Assembly (NCBI RefSeq): GCF_005405105.1
Contig: NZ_BJDK01000003.1
Span: 62,001 to 126,000, forward strand
DNA: 64,000 nt
From: Lactiplantibacillus dongliensis
GTDB taxonomy: Bacteria; Bacillota; Bacilli; Lactobacillales; Lactobacillaceae
Direction: 5' to 3'
Part shown: positions 18,094 through 26,515 of the stretch, piece by piece
Layout of the letters: the number at the start of each line of letters is the position of its first letter
Position numbering within the stretch: the first letter of the stretch is position 1
Translations under genes and position numbers: made by a program
Notes under the pieces: generated by a model
The model's input: the letters and a program-made list of their open reading frames with translations, nothing else
Told to the model about the DNA's origin: nothing
Database searches by the model: none

Positions 18094-19215
18094 TTACCCC
18101 TCCTCTTTCATCGCCGCCGTTAGCGCCGTCTGCGCCCACTGCTGCTGCTGATCAGTCAAGTCGTCATCGGTAGTCTGCTCAAAGAACTTTGCTAGCAACG
18201 TCATAGGATCAAGGTTTGGATCAATCTTAGTGGCGGGATTGTTCGTCAAGACGGGACCATTGACCCGTTCTAACTCAATAATATGTGGATAAACCGCCCT
18301 CAAAGCTTGCATCACATTAGGAATCACCCGTCGGTCAGTTAGCTGAACAGCCAGATAATCATCTTGGGCTTGCTGCTGATAAAAAGCCGGTGTCGTTAAT
18401 TCCTCGAAACTCCCCGTTAAAACCCGTACATCCCGAATCGGGGTTAACGGTTTAAAGGTTAATTTGAATGGATCAGTATCCACAATCCAAACACCCTTTG
18501 TCTGCGTAGCCTCGGAAACCGAGAATTTAACTGGTGACCCACTATACCGGACTCGTTCTGCTTGCAAAGCATCTTTACCATGCAGATGGCCTAGTGCCAC
18601 GTAATCAAACGGTGCTAACAAGTCAACCGGAATCGCATTCAGGCCACCAACTGTGACTTGCGTTTCCGAATCAACATGTTCACTCCCAGCTGCAAAAAAG
18701 TGCGCCACTAAAACGTGCTTTTTATCAGGATCAAAAGTCGCTTGCATCGCCGCCACAATCTTGACCATTGCCTGTTGAACGGTACGTAAGTCATCATCTT
18801 CAAAGTACTGCCGCGCTTCAAAAGGTTCAAAATAAGGCAGTAAATAAAATTGGGTATCCCCCATCACAATCGGTGTAAAAGCTTGACTCAACTTCGTATT
18901 GAGATAGAAGTTCGTCGCCTTAAACCACGCACTCCCAGTCCGCAACCGGGCCGCACTATCATGATTCCCACTAATGGCTAATAAGGGTAACTGGTGCGTT
19001 AAGTTCATATCCATTAACATGCTATTTAATTGTTTAACCGCCGTTTCGTTCGGAATCGCCCGGTCGTATAAGTCGCCAGCAATCACCACTGCATCCACTT
19101 GTTCATCAAGCGCCAACTTTAAAATCTGCTCATACGCGGCCTGCTGCTCCGCCTGCAGATCAAACCCATGTAACTTTTTACCCAAATGCCAATCGGCCGT
19201 ATGTAAAAAACGCAT
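18094..19215 (-). CDS. sbcD: Exonuclease subunit SbcD (Mre11-like)
   Basis: A 373-residue metallophosphoesterase. The metal-binding motifs are all present: HTADWHLGK (residues 5-13), GDLYDRAIP, GNHDS, a VLVAHFF segment and LGHLHGKD. It is the nuclease subunit of SbcCD and cuts DNA hairpins formed by long palindromes, as well as protein-blocked ends. Only two bases separate its stop from the sbcC start, so the pair is one operon. This is relevant to the palindrome-rich elements downstream in this window, which are natural SbcCD substrates. Confidence 0.95.
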   Translation of the reverse strand: MRFLHTADWHLGKKLHGFDLQAEQQAAYEQILKLALDEQVDAVVIAGDLYDRAIPNETAVKQLNSMLMDMNLTHQLPLLAISGNHDSAARLRTGSAWFKATNFYLNTKLSQAFTPIVMGDTQFYLLPYFEPFEARQYFEDDDLRTVQQAMVKIVAAMQATFDPDKKHVLVAHFFAAGSEHVDSETQVTVGGLNAIPVDLLAPFDYVALGHLHGKDALQAERVRYSGSPVKFSVSEATQTKGVWIVDTDPFKLTFKPLTPIRDVRVLTGSFEELTTPAFYQQQAQDDYLAVQLTDRRVIPNVMQALRAVYPHIIELERVNGPVLTNNPATKIDPNLDPMTLLAKFFEQTTDDDLTDQQQQWAQTALTAAMKEEG

Positions 19216-19974
19216 CTGGTGATCCCCCTTTTAAGTTTTGTCTTCATTTCTGTAATCATTTATCTCATCAACTGCATAACTAATCTAATGACACTTGGTG
19301 CTCGTTAAAATTGTCGCCTACTAGGTTGATTATTAAAATGCTGGAACGGTTTCGGTCCAACCAAGCTTATCTAATTATAAAGCAGTTGCGAGTCAATTTT
19401 GGTTTAAAAAGTACCATCATTATATAATTCACGCGTAGTGCTCGTTGAAATTGCACCTGCCAGTTAGATGCTAAAATGCTGAAACGAAAAATAATCAATC
19501 GTTAATTTTTTATTTCCCGTTAGTTAACGACGGGCGGGCCAGAATTGGCTCAGTGGTGTCGTTTATCTTGGTCGGTGATTTTCCGACTTAGATAAAGCCC
19601 GGCTTTCGAGACCGCTCTGTGGCTCGAAAACGTGGCCACCACGTTCCAGCCGATTCTGGGCCAATCAGAGTGACAGTTATCAATCATCTACAATTCGTCT
19701 TTTCTATGTCTCTTGGTTAAGTTAACCAACTCAGCGGGCTACCGTCAACCAACATGGGCCTAACATCATTTTTATACTCGCCACCAGGGCTAGTCTCTGC
19801 TAATCATCAGTTTGCCGCCATTCCAAGGCTCAGGCCGCTGTCAGTCGACTAAAACAATTGTATTTAACTTATCTAAATCATTAATATCATAAGTATATTA
19901 CAAGCGACCCAGCCAAAAGTATTGTAAAATAAGGCTGTATCAGCAATCTATTCTAAAAAAGGAGCGTGGCTTTT
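19216..19974. other. Long divergent gap with module A and decayed module B
   Basis: About 760 bases between sbcD and the aquaporin gene. It holds two short remnants of repeat module B (about 19292-19370 and 19437-19490), both starting with a GGTGCTCGTT-like terminal motif, and one full module A (19525-19672). The promoters of sbcD and the aquaporin must also lie here. No gene was found. Confidence 0.6.
19525..19672 (+). repeat. Repeat module A, copy 1
   Basis: First of seven copies of a roughly 150-base structured module. The outer stem (GGGCCAGAATTGG with its partner near CCGATTCTGGGCC) encloses three hairpins: TTTATCT/AGATAAA, TTTCGAG/CTCGAAA and AACGTGG/CCACGTT. Confidence 0.85.
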
Positions 19975-20625
19975 ATGCGCAAATATTTCGCCGAATTTCT
20001 CGGCACCTTCATGCTGGTCTTTCTTGGGACTGGCGCCGTCGTCATCGGTAAGGGCGACGTTTTAACGATTGGGTTGGCCTTTGGGTTAGCCATCACCGTT
20101 TCCGCCTATGCTTTTGGCGGCATTTCAGGTGGGCACTTTAACCCTGCAGTCACCACCGCGATGCTTATTAATCGTCGGATGGAAATGCGAGATGCCCTTG
20201 GCTACATTGTGGGCCAGATTTTGGGCGCAATCGTAGCTTCCGCGGCTATCCGTAGTTTCGTGAGTGCGGCCGGTTTAGCAACCAACTCACTCGGTCAGAC
20301 CGACTTTAGTAAGATCAACAGTGGTATGGCTTTCTTCGTTGAAGCTTTAGTAACGTTCATCTTCCTAATGGTCATCTTAAATGTCACGAGCGCGGCTCAT
20401 GGCAATAGCGATTTCGCTGGTTTGATTATTGGGGTCACTTTGGCCTTCTTAATCATCGTTGCGTTGAACTTGACCGGTGGTTCCTTGAACCCCGCCCGTT
20501 CAATCGGCCCAGCCATCTTTGTTGGTGGCACTGCCGTTTCACACTTATGGGTCTACATCTTGGCCCCCGAAGTTGGCGCGGTTCTCGCCGCTTACTGCTC
20601 ACGGCTATTGGGTAGTGAAGATTAA
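19975..20625 (+). CDS. Aquaporin-type water channel (MIP family)
   Basis: A 216-residue membrane protein with six helices and two half-helix NPA loops: HFNPAVT (about residue 57) and LNPARS (about 166). Ser after the second NPAR is typical of water-selective aquaporins, whereas glycerol facilitators have Asp there; the second MIP gene of this window (28458-29165) has NPARD. It therefore probably conducts water, and perhaps other small neutral solutes. AAGGAG is spaced 11 bases from the ATG at 19975; a GTG at 19966 is too close to it. It is monocistronic with its own terminator. Confidence 0.88.
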   Translation: MRKYFAEFLGTFMLVFLGTGAVVIGKGDVLTIGLAFGLAITVSAYAFGGISGGHFNPAVTTAMLINRRMEMRDALGYIVGQILGAIVASAAIRSFVSAAGLATNSLGQTDFSKINSGMAFFVEALVTFIFLMVILNVTSAAHGNSDFAGLIIGVTLAFLIIVALNLTGGSLNPARSIGPAIFVGGTAVSHLWVYILAPEVGAVLAAYCSRLLGSED

Positions 20626-20635
20626 TCTAGACGCA

Positions 20636-20675
20636 TAAAACCACTAACGAGAATTTCGTTAGTGGTTTTATTTTG
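20636..20675 (+). terminator. Terminator after aquaporin gene
   Basis: AAAACCACTAACGA pairs with TCGTTAGTGGTTTT around GAATT, followed by ATTTT. Confidence 0.92.
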
Positions 20676-20693
20676 GCTTTTTTACGTTAATTA

Positions 20694-21082
20694 ACGCTTA
20701 GCGCTAGTTGGCATAAATTGCCACTCTGGTTGGGCCAGAATCGGCTGGAACGTGGTGGCCACGTTTTCGAGCCACAGAGCGGTCTCGAAAGCCGGGCTTT
20801 ATCTAAGTCGGAAAATCACCGACTAAGATAAACGACACCACTGAGCCAATGCTGGCCCGCCCGGCGTTAGTTGACGATGATTATCTATTGTCGACCACAA
20901 ATTTAGCCGAGAGGTTGGTTCCTAAAATGCTCAGCCGTGTCGTTGGCCTTAGTGCGAGTGGTCTACTCGGACTTAGGCCAAGGTCAGCTTTGAAGACCGC
21001 ACTTTGGCTTCAAAATGACCCATGGCGTTCCAGCATTTTAGGAACCAACCGGCAGGCGGCAATTCTAATTGCCACCAAGCGT
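20694..21082 (-). repeat. Complete composite element (A then B, reverse)
   Basis: The most complete copy of the composite element, about 389 bases. It starts with ACGCTTAGCGCTAG and ends with ACCAAGCGT, an imperfect terminal inverted repeat. Module A occupies about 20718-20870 and module B about 20904-21066. TTAATTA flanks both sides (20687-20693 and 21084-21090), a possible target duplication. It fills the convergent gap between the aquaporin and GH78 genes. Confidence 0.8.
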
Positions 21083-21098
21083 ATTAATTAGAACACAA

Positions 21099-22679
21099 TT
21101 ACACGACATACTTTCGAATCAAATACGTCGGCGTACAACTCCAAGCATGACAATAGCTATTTAGAATTGGACTGCCATAGGGTGAAAACTGGAGGTCTTC
21201 TGGTTCAAAGGCTTCAAAGAACGTATCCGCCCCTAACGAAACCATCTTTCCCCAGTAATCTTTAATCAGCTGAATCCCATCAGCTTGGTGGTGCGCTTCA
21301 AACAACGCCGCGGCAATATGATGATACATATACGGTGTCGCAATTCCAGTTACTGGGAAACATTTAGCGACTGCCGCCGTCATTAACGCCTCATTAGCTT
21401 GGTCATCTAACACGTGCGCCAAGACCATCCAAACTTGACTGGCAATATTAACCTCACGCTTAGGGCCGCTCACAAATAGCCCTTGATCAGCATCATAGTA
21501 AGTCTGAATGGCCGCGTCAGTATAAGTCTGAATTAACTCGTCATACTTAGCAGCTTCCGGGTCAGCCATAGCATGTGCGAGCACGACAAATTGTTTCAAG
21601 ACGTAGATTAAAATAGCCTGCCCGGCAGCCGTCTTATCGATATCATTGGACCAATCAACAAAGACTGGCCAGTCTTCATTGGGCACCAATAACCCTTGAG
21701 CGTTAACTTGGGTCAGCGCCACCGTTAATTCTTTTTTCGCAATTGGGTAAAGGTCGGTCAAAACTTGTTGATCGTGATAGCGATCATTGAAGTCTTTCAA
21801 CGTCGAGATAAAGAACAAGCCGTAGTCATACATAAACGTATCATCCGGGGTCAACTTGGGTGACGTAAAGACATTCGCTGGGATCTTCCCATCCGTCGCC
21901 GTCATCCCGCCAAATAAATACAAGCACCGCTTAACTAGGGTCGCATCATCAAAAGTGGCGTAATTAGCCAGCGCCTGCAAACGTAAATCACCTAACCACA
22001 AGCGCCGATCACGCTTAGGGCCATCTTCGAAGACGTCTTGCATACAATCATGCAACGTTTTGATGCTGACTTCATCGATCCGTTTTAATTCCGGGTCATC
22101 AATCTTAACGGCCGGAACCGCTGACATTTTAACCGCGCTACTGGTGGTGACCGTTGGATTACTGAAGCTGGCCTGCCACTTCGGTGAGGTATCTTTCACA
22201 TCAATCTCAACATACCGGAACGCATAACGACGCGGTAAAGCGAGGTGTGTCGGTAGTACATCTAAGTGTAACGTTTCTTCCGCAATCCAAGAACTACTGA
22301 GCCAACCATCATAACTGGCTGCATCGACCCCAATTTCGGCTGGGGTCTCTGCAAAAGTTAAATGCAGCGTCAACGGCGCATCCATCGGCGACCCGACGGC
22401 ATCAATGTCGATGGCAAAATGGCCCACTTGATGATCACCAAAATCCAAAACTAACTTATCATCTTTCTTCAACAAATAACTGGGTAACTGCTGAATATTC
22501 TGATCACTAGGCTCCGCTCGAAACCCATTAAAGGCCGTGTCGTCTGCCACAATTTTGACTAGCCGCTGCGGTTTTACGACCGCATGTTGCAACGTTGGTC
22601 GGTTGGCTTCGGCCTTTGCCAGTAAGTCGGCATCATGATTAAATTGAACATCGTGATTAATTTGAAATGTAAATGCCAT
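21099..22679 (-). CDS. GH78 alpha-L-rhamnosidase-like glycosidase
   Basis: A 526-residue cytoplasmic enzyme resembling family GH78: an N-terminal beta-sandwich part (about 1-190) and an (alpha/alpha)6 barrel. The active-site segment reads EDGPKRDRRLWLGDLR (about residue 218). The family pattern is D-G-x-x-R-D-E-R-x-G-W-x-G-D; here Glu of RDE is Arg, a variant also seen in lactobacillar rhamnosidases, so it need not be inactive. L. plantarum has two such enzymes, active on flavonoid and terpenoid rhamnosides. Divergent transcription with an AraC regulator and a perfect cre site suggest induction by a glycoside and repression by glucose. Substrate unproven. Confidence 0.75.
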   Translation of the reverse strand: MAFTFQINHDVQFNHDADLLAKAEANRPTLQHAVVKPQRLVKIVADDTAFNGFRAEPSDQNIQQLPSYLLKKDDKLVLDFGDHQVGHFAIDIDAVGSPMDAPLTLHLTFAETPAEIGVDAASYDGWLSSSWIAEETLHLDVLPTHLALPRRYAFRYVEIDVKDTSPKWQASFSNPTVTTSSAVKMSAVPAVKIDDPELKRIDEVSIKTLHDCMQDVFEDGPKRDRRLWLGDLRLQALANYATFDDATLVKRCLYLFGGMTATDGKIPANVFTSPKLTPDDTFMYDYGLFFISTLKDFNDRYHDQQVLTDLYPIAKKELTVALTQVNAQGLLVPNEDWPVFVDWSNDIDKTAAGQAILIYVLKQFVVLAHAMADPEAAKYDELIQTYTDAAIQTYYDADQGLFVSGPKREVNIASQVWMVLAHVLDDQANEALMTAAVAKCFPVTGIATPYMYHHIAAALFEAHHQADGIQLIKDYWGKMVSLGADTFFEAFEPEDLQFSPYGSPILNSYCHAWSCTPTYLIRKYVV

Positions 22680-22785
22680 CTTAAAACGCTCCTTTAAGTC
22701 TAATTAATGACGTTTGGCGCTAGCCAGCGTTAATAACCAGTAAATGGCAAGTTTAACTAGCTTCAAACATCATTAATCATTTAAT

Positions 22786-22799
22786 TGATATCGCTTTCA
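22786..22799. promoter_or_regulatory. cre site (CcpA) upstream of GH78
   Basis: TGATATCGCTTTCA fits all 14 positions of the cre consensus TGWNANCGNTNWCA. It lies between the divergent GH78 and AraC genes, 107 bases before the GH78 start. Confidence 0.75.
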
Positions 22800-22946
22800 T
22801 CATCAATTAAACAACGCCTCAGACTGGAATTCAATATGACAACCACACACAAATGATTGCGTAATCACAGGTCAGTATCATTTAACTGTTCAGCCACTAC
22901 TTTATGCGTATAATAGATTTAAAAGCGATTACAAGGAGGATGTGAC

Positions 22947-23957
22947 ATGGATTTCAAAATATTAGATCAGTATTTACGGGCTGAAGATCCAGTCGAAACA
23001 GAACAACGGTTACACGGTGGTAACGTCCATGATGTCCAAACTACAGCCGTGCCTAACCAAGCCCCACAGATGCCCAAAGCCACCTTTTTCAAGCGTGGCA
23101 ATATCTTCATTAACAAGCACCATCGCTACTCATACATGCCCGCCCATACCCATGACTTTATTGAACTTAACTATATGTATGCCGGCCACAGTACCCAATA
23201 TATTAACGGCGAAAAAATCGAGCTTCGTGAACACGAGATTATCTTGATGGATAAAGACATCGTGCAAAAAATCGACTACATTGGCCAAGACGATATTCTG
23301 ATTAATATTTTAGTCCGTGATGATTCTATCCTGACAAATATCCTAACCAATCTTGCCCAGTCTAAAAACCTAGCAACTGAATTTATGGTAAATGCGTCGC
23401 GCGTTGATGCCATTCATAATAATTTCGTCGTCTTTGATATCCGCCAAAATACCATGGCAACCACGCTCCTTAATGAACTGATTATTAAGGGCTTTGGCCA
23501 TGACCGCTATCGCAGTCGCTCTATGAATCTACTCCTGTCACTCATTTTGACCGAACTCGCTAATGCTATCGAAGTGACCGCTCAAGATGCTGCCGACGCC
23601 GATAATAATTTGATGCAACTTTTGAGCTATATCGACAAACACTACACTCAGCTAACACTAGCCGACCTCGGCGAAAAGTTCGGCTATAACAAAAACTACC
23701 TTGGCAATAAATTAAAAGCCGAAACGGGCCGGACGTTTAAAGGCTTAATTGACAAAAAGCGCTTAGCCGAAGCCCAAGAACTATTGCTGGAGACCAACTA
23801 TTCAGTCGCTGAAATCGCCGCCCGGGTTGGGTACCAGAGTGCCCCCTCGTTGTTTAAACTGTTTGCGAAATATTTAGGCTTGACCCCCGCCCAATACAAA
23901 GCACAACAGTCAACCGTGGCCTCACCTACTGGGATTAAATTCCAATCACTCCCCTAA
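22947..23957 (+). CDS. AraC-family transcriptional regulator, cupin type
   Basis: A 336-residue regulator. The N-terminal cupin (about residues 55-130) includes HRYSYMPAHTHDFIELNYMYAG. Two helix-turn-helix motifs lie at the C-terminus (about 230-325): LTLADLGEKFGYNKNYLGNKLKA and YSVAEIAARVGYQSAPSLFKLF, with the AraC signature ending GLTPAQYK. Such regulators sense sugars or glycosides and activate an adjacent catabolic gene. The divergent GH78 gene is the natural target. AAGGAGG supports the start. It ends with a strong terminator. Confidence 0.88.
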   Translation: MDFKILDQYLRAEDPVETEQRLHGGNVHDVQTTAVPNQAPQMPKATFFKRGNIFINKHHRYSYMPAHTHDFIELNYMYAGHSTQYINGEKIELREHEIILMDKDIVQKIDYIGQDDILINILVRDDSILTNILTNLAQSKNLATEFMVNASRVDAIHNNFVVFDIRQNTMATTLLNELIIKGFGHDRYRSRSMNLLLSLILTELANAIEVTAQDAADADNNLMQLLSYIDKHYTQLTLADLGEKFGYNKNYLGNKLKAETGRTFKGLIDKKRLAEAQELLLETNYSVAEIAARVGYQSAPSLFKLFAKYLGLTPAQYKAQQSTVASPTGIKFQSLP

Positions 23958-23959
23958 CT

Positions 23960-24004
23960 AAAAAAGCCGCATCGTCACTGCTAAAGCAGTGTCCTGCGGC
24001 TTTT
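23960..24004 (+). terminator. Terminator after AraC gene
   Basis: AAAAGCCGCA and TGCGGCTTTT form the stem base, with CACTGC/GCAGTG as the upper stem. The T run follows, and the A run on the other side also suits the convergent kinase gene. Confidence 0.88.
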
Positions 24005-24061
24005 ACCAACTTTATTCAAATGACAACAATGCCGATGCCAGTCCTGCCGGGTTCAAAATCG

Positions 24062-25804
24062 TTAGGGCTTGCGGCGCCAATGCCGATACCAAGAATGCAG
24101 CGTCCCAATCGTCAGACCAATAATCACGACCACCGCTGTCACATAGCCAAATATCCCAATGTTGGTAATCCAACTATTGTCAGAATGGCTCTGAACCAGC
24201 AACGACGAACCTACGATCAAGGCAGCCAGAATAACGGCGAGCACGACTTTATTGACCATCGTATCAATCCGATCAATGAATTGTTGCCGATGTGAGAACA
24301 CGATATTCACTCGAGTCTGTCCGTTTTCAAAGGTATCCAGCGCCGATAACAACCGCGATGGCAACTTAGGCATATCGCGGAGGCCTTGCAACGTCGCTAA
24401 AGCCGCGTCTTCCAATTCATTGCGTAAATTCAAATGTTCGCGCATATATTTACGCGCAAAGGGCCGCGCCACATCCATCATGGAAAGACTCGGATCCAGC
24501 ATCTCAACAATGCCCTCAATCGTCCCAAACGCCTTACCGAGCATCGTCACCGCCGGATTAACTTGAATATTATTATTACGGCAGACTTTAACCATTTCAA
24601 AGAGTAATCCTTGGAAATCAATATCGCCTAATCCGGAATTATAATACTGACCTAAAAATGGGGCTAACGCGCTGAAAAACGCTTCTTCATCGACCGTACC
24701 GGTGCGATTAGAGATTGCAAGAATGGCCTTCCCCACTTGTCGCGTATTTTCAGTCGTAACCGCAATGACCACGTTCGCAATCCCGTCCATTAACGCCGGA
24801 CTAATGGCCCCCATCATTCCAAAATCCAAATAAACTAGCCGATACGGTGGTAACGTCCGTTGACCTAAATGGCCGGGCTTGCGCGGTGCTTTATCCGTGT
24901 ACCCAATATCACTCGACTTCAATTCCCGTAACAAAATATTACCTGGATGCGGATCAGCATGGAAAAAGCCATCTTCAAAAACTTGTTTTAAGAAATTAGT
25001 CACTAACGTATGGGCTAAATACCGCCGTTCGTCATCGTACTGATGATTCTCATCCGCATCGGCGGCCGTCACTTTCGCCAGAAAATGTTGAATACTCGTC
25101 CCCGCCATATATTGATTGACCAATACTTTTTGGGTGCTGTAATCCGCGTAAACTCGTGGAACTTGAATAATATCATCATGATTATTCAACCGGTAGAAAC
25201 GGGTGCCGTTACGCACTTCAATGCTCGTATCTAATTCATTGAATAATGACCGTTTAATCTCAGCGACCATCTCACGTAAATCAACAACTGATGATTCCGG
25301 GATATACTTCAACAAAGGTAACGCCCGTTCAAACAATGAAATATCTAGCGCAACTTCTGCGTCAATCCCAGGGTGCTGGACCTTCACCACCACTTTTTGA
25401 CCATTCAGTAAAGTTGCGTGATGTGTTTGTCCCATTGAGGCCGAAGCAAATGGCCGCTCATCAAAATCGGCAAACATGTCAGTCATCGGCTTACCGGTCT
25501 GCGTTTCAATAGTCTGCTTGACCACACTGAAATCATCGCTGCGAACATTATCCTGCAGTTTCTTAAATTCATTAGCAAATGCCGGCTTGACGATATCCGT
25601 CCGTGAAGACAAGATCTGGCCAATCTTAATAAACGTCGGGCCCAGCTCTTCAAAAGCCATCCGAACTTGACTCGGGTGTTTTTGCCGCGCTAAATTGCTC
25701 AATACATTATATTTACGTAAAACACTAACAATCGTTCGAAATCGGGTATGCCGATTTTGGTTACTCTGCCAAGTGGGAATACGTTTTGAATCGGTCGTCG
25801 CCAT
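24062..25804 (-). CDS. UbiB/ABC1-family atypical kinase
   Basis: A 580-residue protein of the UbiB/AarF/COQ8 family. It has the KxGQ motif (FIKIGQILSSR, about residue 52), the Ala-rich loop region (ASASMGQTHHATL) in place of a glycine-rich loop, VVKVQHPG with the ATP-site Lys, catalytic HADPHPGNIL (about 287) and metal-binding LDFGMMG. Two C-terminal membrane helices anchor it. In respiring bacteria relatives support ubiquinone synthesis, but lactobacilli do not make ubiquinone, so the role here is probably another lipid or membrane process and is unknown. It is a single gene between two terminator or repeat regions. Confidence 0.88.
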   Translation of the reverse strand: MATTDSKRIPTWQSNQNRHTRFRTIVSVLRKYNVLSNLARQKHPSQVRMAFEELGPTFIKIGQILSSRTDIVKPAFANEFKKLQDNVRSDDFSVVKQTIETQTGKPMTDMFADFDERPFASASMGQTHHATLLNGQKVVVKVQHPGIDAEVALDISLFERALPLLKYIPESSVVDLREMVAEIKRSLFNELDTSIEVRNGTRFYRLNNHDDIIQVPRVYADYSTQKVLVNQYMAGTSIQHFLAKVTAADADENHQYDDERRYLAHTLVTNFLKQVFEDGFFHADPHPGNILLRELKSSDIGYTDKAPRKPGHLGQRTLPPYRLVYLDFGMMGAISPALMDGIANVVIAVTTENTRQVGKAILAISNRTGTVDEEAFFSALAPFLGQYYNSGLGDIDFQGLLFEMVKVCRNNNIQVNPAVTMLGKAFGTIEGIVEMLDPSLSMMDVARPFARKYMREHLNLRNELEDAALATLQGLRDMPKLPSRLLSALDTFENGQTRVNIVFSHRQQFIDRIDTMVNKVVLAVILAALIVGSSLLVQSHSDNSWITNIGIFGYVTAVVVIIGLTIGTLHSWYRHWRRKP

Positions 25805-26100
25805 GCCGTCACCTGCTTTCTTAGCTTAAATTTAGTGCTACTGTGATTCTGCTTGAGACTGCTGTAAATAAATTCCATGAATCGAGCAGCCAGCCAACGA
25901 ATTTTAAATCCATTTAACGCCGGGCGGGGTAAAATTGGCTCAGTGGTGTCGTTTGACTTAGTCGGTGATTTTCCGAGTTAGTCAAAGCCCGGCTGATAAG
26001 ACCACACTTTGGCTCATAAACGTGGCCACCACGTTCCGGCCAATTCTAGCCCCAACCAGAGTCACAAATAATTATCTCCATTATCCATCATTCCCAACCA
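25805..26100. other. Gap with one module A copy
   Basis: This 296-base region upstream of the kinase gene holds one module A copy (25915-26065) without module B. The rest is unremarkable. Confidence 0.5.
25915..26065 (+). repeat. Repeat module A, copy 3
   Basis: Module A alone. The first hairpin has arms TTTGACT/AGTCAAA in place of TTTATCT/AGATAAA, so both sides have changed together. The second stem is damaged (TGATAAG against CTCATAA). This is the most diverged copy. Confidence 0.85.
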
Positions 26101-26137
26101 GTTCGCACTATCGATTTAAACTTTTTCAGAAAAAACG

Positions 26138-26166
26138 TTGACAATTTCTCAAACTGGTTGTAAATT
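26138..26166 (+). promoter_or_regulatory. brnQ promoter
   Basis: TTGACA (26138-26143), a 17-base spacer and TAAATT (26161-26166), immediately upstream of the T-box leader. Confidence 0.75.
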
Positions 26167-26189
26167 AAAGACACATTAAAAAACGGTTA

Positions 26190-26482
26190 ACAAACGCGTT
26201 GATAAACACAGTACGTTGCGACTTCTTTTTTAGAGAGTGCCGACTTGGTGAAAGGGCATAAAGAAGCCGTAACCGAAAATCAGTTTTGAGCGGCGATGAC
26301 GAAGCGTAGGTGCTAGTTGTCGTTGGGTGCTCCCATTATCGAGCCAGGGTATCGTCAGTGACCGGTCACTGACCGTACCTTTAAGGCGATGACAGTAATG
26401 TGATCGTGAAGCTAAGGTGGTAACGCGTTTTAAACGTCCTTGTAATCTGAGTCAAAACTCAGCTTGCAAGGACGTTTTTTGT
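26190..26482 (+). ncRNA. T-box riboswitch upstream of brnQ, probably Ile
   Basis: A leader of about 300 bases. Stem I carries AGAGAGTGCC with GGTGAAAGG. The T-box AAGGTGGTAACGCG lies at 26414-26427, followed by a terminator (AAACGTCCTTG with CAAGGACGTTTTTT, 26432-26482). A helix GTTGCG/CGTAAC puts ATC, followed by A, at 26279-26282 in the position of the specifier, which suggests isoleucine. Uncharged tRNA would favour the antiterminator and switch on the carrier. Confidence 0.88.
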
Positions 26483-26515
26483 TTGACCGATTTAAAATTA
26501 TGGAGGTTTACATAT

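Noticed and set aside
18092-18139. Longer sbcC reading beginning at 18139
   Set aside because: It overlaps sbcD; AGGAGG is placed for the ATG at 18091.
19216-19524. A small RNA gene in the sbcD-aquaporin gap
   Set aside because: The recognisable sequence is decayed module B; no promoter-terminator pair bounds an RNA.
20849-21091. 80-codon open frame (and similar ones at 40047-40235 and 49129-49326)
   Set aside because: All fall inside the repeat elements; the similar protein sequences simply reflect copies of modules A and B.
26417-26515. Longer brnQ reading beginning at 26417
   Set aside because: It would translate through the T-box and its terminator; the ATG at 26516 has a proper ribosome site.
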